Assembly (NCBI GenBank): GCA_019637695.1
Contig: JAHBVG010000001.1
Location: 84,948-148,947, forward strand
DNA from: Caldilineaceae bacterium
GTDB taxonomy: Bacteria; Chloroflexota; Anaerolineae; Caldilineales; Caldilineaceae
Direction: 5' to 3'
DNA length: 64,000 nt
Part shown: positions 51,087 through 58,355 of the stretch, piece by piece
How positions within the stretch are numbered: the stretch's first letter is position 1
Layout of the letters: each line of letters begins with the position of its first letter
The notes under the pieces: generated by a model
The model's input: only the letters and a program-made list of their open reading frames with translations
What the model was told of the DNA's origin: nothing
Databases searched by the model: none
Made by a program: the position numbers and the translations under genes

Positions 51087-51269
51087 CAGCTTGTCGGAGA
51101 GAGCGCAGTATCGCCGAAGTCTGCGGGGAGCGTGAATGATGTGAACGAATGTATGCGACAATTCCACGGATCTGGCTCGATTCTGGCGTGAGCGATGCTC
51201 CATAGGCAATCATCGGTGCATCGATCGATGAACGAGGACCAAGGCGTCGACTTCTGCGCGGAAGTCGCT

Positions 51270-51512
51270 TCAGGCGGTGTGAACTTCTAAAGGGGATTGA
51301 AGAGTGTAAATTGCAGGTCGATATTTAGGGGCAGGAATGGGTTTGCCACTGGCGCGCGCTGCCTCCAGCCAGGCTTCCTTCGCCAACTGCACTTCGCGCA
51401 AGGCTTCTTCGGGCGTTTCCCCAAAGGCAGAACAGAATCGGAGATCGGGAATATCGGCGATGTAGCCGCCATCCTCTTCGGAGTAGAAAATGCTGATGAA
51501 GTAGTCTCGCAT
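51270..51512 (-). CDS. hicB: HicB-family antitoxin (second hic locus)
   Basis: 80 residues from ATG 51512 with GAGGA 6 bases upstream. The HicB fold pattern is present: ISIFYSEEDGGYIADIPDL, then GETPEEALREVQLAKEAWLEAA. Its start is 1 base after the hicA stop, the usual hicA-hicB order. The partner toxin gene is frameshifted (see 51514-51758), so the antitoxin may be maintained without a working toxin, or as a regulator. Confidence 0.85.
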   Translation of the reverse strand: MRDYFISIFYSEEDGGYIADIPDLRFCSAFGETPEEALREVQLAKEAWLEAARASGKPIPAPKYRPAIYTLQSPLEVHTA

Positions 51513-51513
51513 G

Positions 51514-51758
51514 TTAGTCCTCAAGTTCCAAACTATACTGCTCTACAAGCTGTAAGAACTGCCGCAGTTGGTATGGTTTCACCTATTGCTATTTTGCAGG
51601 GTCAGAATTTCAGGAACGGATGGATGTTCGAAGATATGATGACTTCCACGAATACGCGATAGCTCGAAGCCAAAGGCCTCAACCAACACAACAAAATCCT
51701 TGCAACGGATGTTTCTTGAGCCGGACAGAATCTTTTCAAGCAACTTCTTTTTATTCAT
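51514..51758 (-). pseudogene. hicA: HicA toxin gene with a frameshift
   Basis: Hand translation from ATG 51758 gives MNKKKLLEKI, then NIRCKDFVVLVEAFGF, RIRGSHHIFEHP (the HicA RGSHH core) and PEILTLQNSNR, with a TGA at 51579-51581. The expected remainder, VKPYQLRQFLQLVEQYSLEL followed by ED and a TAA at 51514-51516, continues in another frame. So one indel near 51582 splits an otherwise complete ~81-residue HicA. The conserved His core lies upstream of the break and could survive in a truncated 59-residue product. The gene lacks an obvious ribosome site. Confidence 0.82.
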
Positions 51759-51793
51759 ATGCTTGAGGTTCTATAATGCTGCGGATACATGTC

Positions 51794-51819
51794 AAGTGTA
51801 TCACATTCCTGATACACTT
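51794..51819. promoter_or_regulatory. Operator-like inverted repeat upstream of the second hic locus
   Basis: AAGTGTATCA (51794-51803), CATTCC, TGATACACTT (51810-51819): a perfect 10-bp inverted repeat with a 6-base centre, 36 bases upstream of the hicA start. A minus-strand TTGACA (51795-51790) overlaps it, so a bound repressor such as HicB or HicAB would block the promoter. The -10 box is unclear (TATAGA after 14 bases). Confidence 0.65.
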
Positions 51820-51952
51820 ACCCTTCGCCACCTTGCTTTTGCTTCTGCGATTCTCTGTTATGTGTTACCTCTGGTGGAAGACCTGCGCTGATTGTCGTGT
51901 CAAGTCGTTAAACTGGGCTAGAACGCTGAAGTGCGGTTGTTGCACTAAACAA

Positions 51953-52744
51953 TCAGTTTAAAAGCGAAACTACCAAACTCGCTATTGCAACAACAAAGGT
52001 AATAATGCTAATCAACCAGTGATCTTTGAGAAATTCACCTACGGCCTCTGGATTCAGACCATAAATGTCTGTAAGTGACATATCGGTTTTGAGACGTCCT
52101 TCGTATGCAAGTTCAGCTATTTGTGCAATCACCTGTACTTTGCGTAAAGTTGAAAGATGCATCTTGAAGTATTCGTGCCGCTCAAACGCGACAGCTTCTT
52201 CTGCTCCTGCCAAAAAGTCTTTGTCGTTGATTCTATTTTTTCCTATAAGGCTGGCTAATCTGGGTTGTCCAATGTAGTATGGACCGTAGATATCGACTAA
52301 GAGACTAGACAGATCTACCTTGTTGTTATCTGGAATTACAACTCGAGTACCGCCCAGAACTTCATATCTGTGTTCAATCGCTTGGAAGCCGTATACGATG
52401 TCGCGCATATTCCAGTGGAGCCAAATGCTATTTACTTGACTGCTAACGAATTCAAAATAATCATCAAGCATCAGTTTCTCTAGCTTGTCATACTGCTCAA
52501 TTAATGCGTTCCCGCTTAAACGATGTACTTCTGCCTTCGCATGGATCGAAAATGAACGTGTATTTTCAGTTGCAAGATTGCGTACTGCAATTGACGTGAT
52601 TCGTGGCGAATTTCCCCCAGTTCGGTCATAAAAGCTCTCACACGAATAGTGAATTACCTGGACATGGGCAGCAGAAGTGAATAGTCCAGACAGAGTCTTT
52701 CTACCCTGTTTATGCTTTTGAATTCTTCTAGTTGTGCTGGTCAT
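51953..52744 (-). CDS. Unrecognised protein with C-terminal membrane anchor, AT-rich
   Basis: 263 residues. I do not recognise the family. The body is soluble-looking, with SPRITSIAVRNLATENTRSF, a SIHAKAEV segment, an acidic patch EQYDKLEKLMLDDYFEF and IWLHWNMRDIVYGF. A run of hydrophobic residues at the very C-terminus (SIITFVVAIASLVVSLLN) looks like a tail anchor. Its base composition is AT-richer than its neighbours, which suggests acquisition. It has no ribosome site match. The conserved-looking HWNMRD and GFQAIEHR blocks could be catalytic. It sits next to a broken hicA/hicB locus and may be part of a defence-type island. Confidence 0.6.
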   Translation of the reverse strand: MTSTTRRIQKHKQGRKTLSGLFTSAAHVQVIHYSCESFYDRTGGNSPRITSIAVRNLATENTRSFSIHAKAEVHRLSGNALIEQYDKLEKLMLDDYFEFVSSQVNSIWLHWNMRDIVYGFQAIEHRYEVLGGTRVVIPDNNKVDLSSLLVDIYGPYYIGQPRLASLIGKNRINDKDFLAGAEEAVAFERHEYFKMHLSTLRKVQVIAQIAELAYEGRLKTDMSLTDIYGLNPEAVGEFLKDHWLISIITFVVAIASLVVSLLN

Positions 52745-53363
52745 TCTTCGTTTTTATCATTGGAGGTATTAAGGTTTGACCAATATCTTGACAGTGACAT
52801 AATGTGCCACTTTCAAACTTAGTATGAAAGACGAGTACGAAGAAAATTCGAGGACACTAACTCAAGTTGCGCCGATTATACAATAGACAATCTGCCTTGC
52901 CAACCAGCTTGATATCGCTCTAAAACCTGCCTCTCACTGACCAAAAAAGAACAATAGCCCCCGGGAGACTGCCGCCCACCCGACTCCTCAATCACGAACC
53001 CAACGCCCGTCCACGAATTGCGCATTACGCATCAGCCTCCCAAAGGAAACAGCGATCTCCAGGAAACCGTAACCGCACTCCTGGGGACTGCCGCCCAACC
53101 AATACCCCAATCTAAAACCAACATCTCCCAATTACGCATTACGCATCTTCACCCCCCAATCGCCCACCGGTCAACTCGATCAAGCCCGCGTCTCCCTTTA
53201 CGCGTTCGGCTGTATTTCATCTGCTTTGACAAATCAATGCGACCATTGTAGACTGCCCATCCTTACGGTTGCTTTAGGATTCCTCCTAATATTTATCGTA
53301 GCCCTATGCTGTTTTTCCACATCTTTTTCTACAACATTCTTGTCATGGCAAAGGAGCAAAGAG
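52745..53363. other. Accessory spacer with a ~115-bp direct repeat, no gene
   Basis: A 619-base stretch. Two related copies of ACTGCCGCCCA...CTCCTCAATC or CCCCAATC...CGCATTACGCATC lie at about 52967-53035 and 53086-53150 (offset 114-119 bases). The words GCGCATTACGCATC and CCCCAATC resemble other dispersed repeats. No plausible coding sequence is seen; part of the 5' extension of the protease frame lies here. Confidence 0.55.
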
Positions 53364-54197
53364 ATGCAAAAGAGGCTGAAAGTCGTCATTCTCGCTTTGA
53401 TTTTGACCGTTGCCGTTGTCGGCACGGCCAGCGCGATTACCTGGGGCCAACCAGACAACGATGAGCATCCCAACGTGGGCACACTCCTCTTCATCCAGGA
53501 CGGCGTCGGTTTTTACAGTTGTACCGGGACAATGATTGCGCCACGTGTCATGTTGACCGCCGGCCACTGTGTCGCTGGGGAAGCGATTAATAATCTTACT
53601 TACGTCCGCTTCGAAGAGGATGCCCTTGCTGGTATCGGCAATTATACATCTGTATGGGATTGGCTTAATGGGGAATGGCTTGCAACAGAGACCGTCATTC
53701 CACATCCGCAATGGGCCAATTATGCCGATTTCCCCAACACCTACGACATTGGGGTGGTCATTCTGGCTGCACCGTACTACCCCTCCAATGGCTTCGCTAC
53801 CCTTCCTGAACTGGGCTTCTTGGAAAATCTGCGCGGCCGCGACAAACAGGACTTCAAAGCAGTGGGCTATGGTCGCCAGGGAACATTGCCTCCCTTTGAG
53901 ATGGACGACTATGCGCGTTACAAGGGAAACGTTCGTCTCCTTGAGACGAAGAGTTATCTCAGCGGCAAAGGTTCACAGAGCGCCAAATTCTCCAACAACC
54001 CCGGCATCGGGGGCGGCACCTGTTATGGCGACAGCGGTGGCCCCACCTTTTACAAGGATACCAATATCCTCGTTGCTGTAACCTCTTTCGGTTGGGCCAA
54101 GAACGGAAACTGTGTGGGCAACGACTTCAACTTCCGCACAGACATTCCTGCTGCCCAGGGTTTCATCAGTGATGTATTGGCGGAGTACGGCAATTAA
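53364..54197 (+). CDS. Secreted trypsin-like serine protease (S1 family)
   Basis: 277 residues from ATG 53364 (AAGGAG 8 bases upstream). A signal peptide (residues ~5-24, LKVVILALILTVAVVGTASA) is followed by the chymotrypsin fold. The catalytic triad is His in LTAGHC (near 66), Asp in TYDIGVV (near 126) and Ser in GDSGGP (near 223). Full length and all three residues intact, so probably active outside the cell. A strong terminator follows at 54226-54269. The inhibitor or substrate is unknown. Confidence 0.93.
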   Translation: MQKRLKVVILALILTVAVVGTASAITWGQPDNDEHPNVGTLLFIQDGVGFYSCTGTMIAPRVMLTAGHCVAGEAINNLTYVRFEEDALAGIGNYTSVWDWLNGEWLATETVIPHPQWANYADFPNTYDIGVVILAAPYYPSNGFATLPELGFLENLRGRDKQDFKAVGYGRQGTLPPFEMDDYARYKGNVRLLETKSYLSGKGSQSAKFSNNPGIGGGTCYGDSGGPTFYKDTNILVAVTSFGWAKNGNCVGNDFNFRTDIPAAQGFISDVLAEYGN

Positions 54198-54225
54198 TCT
54201 CGCCTCTGCTCAAGCTGAATAAATT

Positions 54226-54269
54226 TAGAAATACAAACGCCCCGGTTAGCTGGGGCGTTTGTATTTCTA
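54226..54269. terminator. Perfect 18-bp terminator hairpin
   Basis: Arms at 54226-54243 and 54252-54269 are exactly complementary with an 8-base loop. It is 28 bases past the protease stop and its GC-rich top (CGCCCC/GGGGCG) and U-rich 3' arm suit intrinsic termination. It also serves the convergent GH16 gene. Confidence 0.85.
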
Positions 54270-54325
54270 GTGCGATAAGTCTATCGCGCACAATGTTTCA
54301 ATCTCCACCCCCACAAGCGCATCGT

Positions 54326-57300
54326 CTACCGGAAGATAAGCGGCATGTGCAACTCGCTGGCAAAGGTGACCAGCTTCACCTGATCGATGTGGGTGGTGAC
54401 AGTGGCCTGCGCCGCCACGCCTTCGCCGCTGGGGAAGCGGAAGCCGTAGCCGTTGACGCTGGTGAGCGTGAGTCCGTCGTCCGGCGCGCCGGCGGGTTGA
54501 TCGGCGCTGCGCACAAAGTTGCGGAACGGCACGCTGATCTGCCGCCAGCCGCTGAAATTGTCCACGAAGGTCGCCTCGAAGTGTTCCGCCGCCAGCGGCG
54601 TCCTGTAAACCCGCACGTAGTCAACCAGCGTATCCTGCGGCAGCGTCAACTGAGGCGAGATAGCGCCGCCGAAGTTGCCGCCAATCGCCACGTTGAGCAG
54701 CAGGAAGAAGGGATGGTTGAAGACCCATTCCTTGCCGCTGAGGAAGGCGTCGGTGTTGCGCGCTTCGTGATACTTGACGCCGTCCACGTACCAGACGATG
54801 TGATTCGGTCGCCACTCGACGCTGTAGGTGTGGAAGTCAGCGGTGAGGTTGGGGATGTTGATGGTATCCCCATAGGACGCGCCGCCCGAATAGCCGGGGC
54901 CGTGGATGGTGCCGAAGATCTCGTTGGGCACACGGCTGACGTATTCCATTATGTCGATCTCGCCCGACTGCGGCCAGCCCACTTCGCGGATGTCGCTGCC
55001 CAGCGCCCAGAAGGCCGGCCACACCCCCGATTGATCCGTGGGCGGCAGTTTGATGCGCGCCTCGATGCGCCCGTATTGGAAGTCCGCCCGATCCTGGGTG
55101 ATCAAGCGCGCCGAGGTGTAGCGGCACGGTCCATAGTAGCAGACCAGATTGGTGGTGTCGGTGTTGACTGCGCTCAGGCGCAGACGCAGGTTGCCGCTGC
55201 CGTCGAGCGAAGCGTTGGCCGGATCATCGGTATAATATTGGAATTCGCTGTTGCCCCAGCCGGGGATGCCGTTGAGTGCGCCGTCGCCCTTCTCGTGCTT
55301 CCACTTGTTGGGGTTGGGCCGTGTCCCTGCTGTGCCGGTAAACTCGTCGGACCAGCGCAGTGTCCACTGGGTGGAGGTCAGCGCTTCGGTGGTCACAATC
55401 TGGTTGTCCCACAGATCCACGCTGACGGTTTTGCCGCTGTTGTTGCCGAAGTACCAGAAGGTGAGGCCGTCGGCAGCACTCCAATCCCGCGCTTCGGCAA
55501 AGGTGCGGTAGATGCGGTTGGGTGTGGCCGCTGCATCATTGTATTGGACGGTGAGCACCTGTTCGTAGCCCACTTGACCGGGCAGGGCGTTGGCGCTCCC
55601 CTCGGCCAGTTCGGTGATGGAGAGTGCGACGCCGGTTGTAGCCATGAAGGGATGCGAACCCTCGAAGTCATCCTGGGCGTTGGGATCGGCGGCGTCGTTG
55701 TCCACAATGGTCAGCATGGCGCGGCGCTGGAAGGCGAACTCGGCCCCATCCACGTCGTAGAGGTTGACCATCACCCGCTCTTCGTATTCATGTTTGTCGT
55801 CATCCAACGTGGGGACCGTGATGGTCCGCGCGGTGACGCCAGGGGCGAAGACCAGCGTGCCGCTCACCGGTGTATAATCGCGACCGGGCGTGGCCTGTCC
55901 TTCCAGGCTGGCATAGGTGACGGTGACCGGCTGCGTGCTTGTCATGTTCAGGCTGACGGTCATCACGGCGCTGCTGCCTTCGATCACGGTGTATTCGGCC
56001 CGGCTGAAGGCAAGTCGCAGACTCTCTTCGCCGCCTTCCACATTGCCGTAGAGCATGAAGTCGTCGATGTAGTAGCTCTTGTTGGCGATGGTGTTGGAGC
56101 CGCCCAGGGCGTAGCCCCAAACCTCGGTCTTGCCGAAGCCGTCAAAGGGCGCACCGTTGCCAATATCCTTGCGGTTGAACTGGCTGAAGGGGATTTTGAA
56201 GAACTGCCAGCCGCTGAAGTCGTCGGGGATGTTTACGCTCCAGCGTTCGGCGTCGTCTTTGGTGGATCCGGGTGTGCGGTTGTCCTGAATGTCAACAAAG
56301 AGTGTGCTGCCAGTGTTGTTGCCGTAGAGCCAGAAACAGACACCTTCGCGGCGGCTCCAATCCTGGCTGACCCAGGTGTCCACTGTCTCGTTCTCGAAGG
56401 CGTGGGTGAAGCCGCCCCACTGCCCCACCCCCAGGTTGAGATTCAATTGGAGTACCTGGTTGCCCGCCGCCGCATCGGGGACCTGCATGGCCGGCACAGT
56501 CAACGTGATGGACGAAGACGCGCCCGGCGCTCTCCAGGTGACGAAGCCGATTTCATTGTTGTTGTTGTCCGTCCCTGCGGGCAGCGCACCAGCGAACTCG
56601 TAATTGTCCACGATCACGCTTTGATCACAGTCTGCGGGCGTCGGCTGGTCGTTGTCGCGGATGGTGACGGTAGCTGTGATCTGGCTTGCCAATGTGACGC
56701 TGACCGGGTTGGAGAGAACGACGAAGAAGCGCTCTGGCCCTTCGACCTCCCCATCGTCGGTCGTCACCAGCACAATCTCGCCGCTGTTCTCACCCGCGGG
56801 GATGGTCAACGTGCCGCTCACAGCGGTGAAGTCACTGCTTGCCACGGCGCTGTCGTTCACGGTGGCGTAGTCCACGCTGACGGGGACGCTGCTGATCACA
56901 TTGAGGCTCACGGTCAGGGTGACAGGGTTGCCCTCCGCAACGGAGTAGCTGTTGGGATTAAACTGTGCGCGCTGGGTCACATTGCCAGCATCGCCAAAGA
57001 CGCTCAGGTGGTCCAGGTAGAAAGTGCCTACCGTCCCATCCAGCACAAAGACCCAGTTGTCCACCTGAGAGACATCATAGGGGGTCGCCCCAAAGGTAGC
57101 GAAGGGGAAGGTGAGGAGCCGCCAGCCCGTGAAATCATCCACAAAGCTGACGCGGCGGTCATCGCCCTGCACCGTCTGAAGTTCAAACTCGTGGGTTGTG
57201 GCCGAATTTCCGCCGTAGAACCAGAAGCTGACCCCCTGCATGTCGCTCCAATCCGCCACAGGGTTGAGCGCCGCGCCAAAACCAGCCCAGGTGGGGACGT

Positions 57301-58072
57301 TGGCCGTGACCGAGAGGATGTCGTTGGCGCCGACCTGACCGGGCAAGGCCAGGGAGTCGGTATCGGCGACGGTGATCACGGCTGGGTTCACCACCGCGCC
57401 CCCATCCCCATACTGAAACCAGCCCGCGGGGACGTTCCCCTCAAAATCGGCGAAGGGTTGCAAATTGACAAGCTGGATGTTATCCAGCTTCAACGATCCA
57501 ATTGTGCCATCCAGCACAAAGACCCAGTTATCAACCTGGGATAGATTATATGCGCCCCCTGCGCCGAAAGTGTGGAAGGGGAAAATGAGCTGCCGCCAGC
57601 CGGTGGAATCATCCACAAAGCTGACGCGGCGATCATCGCCCTGCGCCGTCTGAAGTTCAAACTCATGGGTTGTGCCTGAATTTTCGCCATAGAACCAAAA
57701 GCTAACGGCGTCATAGTCGCTCCAGTCCTGCACGGGCGCCAGACCCGCGCCAAAACCAGCCCACGTGGGGACATTGGCCGTGACCGAGAGGATATCATTG
57801 GCGCCGATTTGGCCGGGCAAAGCCAGGGGATCGGTGTCGGCAACGGTGGTCACGGCGGCGTTGACCACGGCGCCACCATCCCCGTATTGGAACCATGTCC
57901 CCGGCACGCCGCCTTCAAAATCCGCCACCATGCCTGCGGATAGGGCCAGGGATCGGGCCATGCTTTCGGGCGCGGCCTGGGCCGTGCGCAGCGCGCCCAT
58001 CATCTGTACCGTCAAGAGTAGCGCCAGCAAAATTGCCGCCGGCGCAAGCAAAAAGAGTCGATAGTTCCTCAT
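54326..58072 (-). CDS. Secreted multidomain GH16 beta-glucanase (laminarinase-like) with CBM and Calx-beta modules
   Basis: 1248 residues from ATG 58072 (AGGAGG 5 bases upstream). After a signal peptide, repeated CBM11-like beta-sandwich modules occur at about 48-200, 205-360 and 480-675, with Calx-beta domains at about 366-474 and 687-790. A fourth CBM-like module starts at about 799 and is interrupted by the GH16 catalytic domain (about 900-1157; nucleophile/acid motif GEIDIMEY near 1037-1044, typical of laminarinases). It resumes at about 1160-1240 (HFEATFVDNFSGWRQI). The C-terminus LHMPLIFR resembles a tail seen in other Chloroflexota secreted proteins. It should digest beta-1,3- or mixed-linked glucans outside the cell. 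Confidence 0.82.
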   Translation of the reverse strand: MRNYRLFLLAPAAILLALLLTVQMMGALRTAQAAPESMARSLALSAGMVADFEGGVPGTWFQYGDGGAVVNAAVTTVADTDPLALPGQIGANDILSVTANVPTWAGFGAGLAPVQDWSDYDAVSFWFYGENSGTTHEFELQTAQGDDRRVSFVDDSTGWRQLIFPFHTFGAGGAYNLSQVDNWVFVLDGTIGSLKLDNIQLVNLQPFADFEGNVPAGWFQYGDGGAVVNPAVITVADTDSLALPGQVGANDILSVTANVPTWAGFGAALNPVADWSDMQGVSFWFYGGNSATTHEFELQTVQGDDRRVSFVDDFTGWRLLTFPFATFGATPYDVSQVDNWVFVLDGTVGTFYLDHLSVFGDAGNVTQRAQFNPNSYSVAEGNPVTLTVSLNVISSVPVSVDYATVNDSAVASSDFTAVSGTLTIPAGENSGEIVLVTTDDGEVEGPERFFVVLSNPVSVTLASQITATVTIRDNDQPTPADCDQSVIVDNYEFAGALPAGTDNNNNEIGFVTWRAPGASSSITLTVPAMQVPDAAAGNQVLQLNLNLGVGQWGGFTHAFENETVDTWVSQDWSRREGVCFWLYGNNTGSTLFVDIQDNRTPGSTKDDAERWSVNIPDDFSGWQFFKIPFSQFNRKDIGNGAPFDGFGKTEVWGYALGGSNTIANKSYYIDDFMLYGNVEGGEESLRLAFSRAEYTVIEGSSAVMTVSLNMTSTQPVTVTYASLEGQATPGRDYTPVSGTLVFAPGVTARTITVPTLDDDKHEYEERVMVNLYDVDGAEFAFQRRAMLTIVDNDAADPNAQDDFEGSHPFMATTGVALSITELAEGSANALPGQVGYEQVLTVQYNDAAATPNRIYRTFAEARDWSAADGLTFWYFGNNSGKTVSVDLWDNQIVTTEALTSTQWTLRWSDEFTGTAGTRPNPNKWKHEKGDGALNGIPGWGNSEFQYYTDDPANASLDGSGNLRLRLSAVNTDTTNLVCYYGPCRYTSARLITQDRADFQYGRIEARIKLPPTDQSGVWPAFWALGSDIREVGWPQSGEIDIMEYVSRVPNEIFGTIHGPGYSGGASYGDTINIPNLTADFHTYSVEWRPNHIVWYVDGVKYHEARNTDAFLSGKEWVFNHPFFLLLNVAIGGNFGGAISPQLTLPQDTLVDYVRVYRTPLAAEHFEATFVDNFSGWRQISVPFRNFVRSADQPAGAPDDGLTLTSVNGYGFRFPSGEGVAAQATVTTHIDQVKLVTFASELHMPLIFR

Positions 58073-58355
58073 AGATCCTCCTGTGATAGAAGAAACGGGT
58101 AAGTTACAAGCTTCCTGTGTCAAGCGATGGGGACATCAAGACGATGTGCGGAATCATGGGGATCACATCCAACGTTGATCATAACGGATCGACGCGCTGA
58201 CAGCATGTCCAAAAGCGCGAAACGCATGTACGATTCATGGAGATTGGGTATTGGGTATTGGGTATTGGGGCTATTGTAGTCTCTTTCTTGCTCAATTCCA
58301 TGATACCAGGTGCGGTTTGTAACCGCACGAGCTTGGTTAACCGGAGGTCGTGCGG
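58073..58355. other. Spacer before the GH16 gene with heptad repeats and competing hairpins
   Basis: About 280 bases. It contains four tandem ATTGGGT units (about 58243-58270), a hairpin GTGCGGTT/AACCGCAC (58310-58328) and an overlapping inverted repeat AACCGCACGA (58321-58330) with TCGTGCGGTT (58348-58357). The middle segment can pair with either partner, so the structures are mutually exclusive. This could be attenuation, or simple repeat-family behaviour. Confidence 0.55.

Noticed and set aside
51297..51891. Plus-strand frames of about 60-121 codons near the second hic locus
   Set aside because: They are antisense to hicB and the frameshifted hicA, which are well supported on the minus strand.
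54293..57544. Open frame of 1083 codons on the plus strand opposite the GH16 gene
   Set aside because: It mirrors the real gene on the other strand, lacks domains or signal and is explained by high GC codon bias, which removes stops on the opposite strand. The protein-like sequence has no coherent motif.
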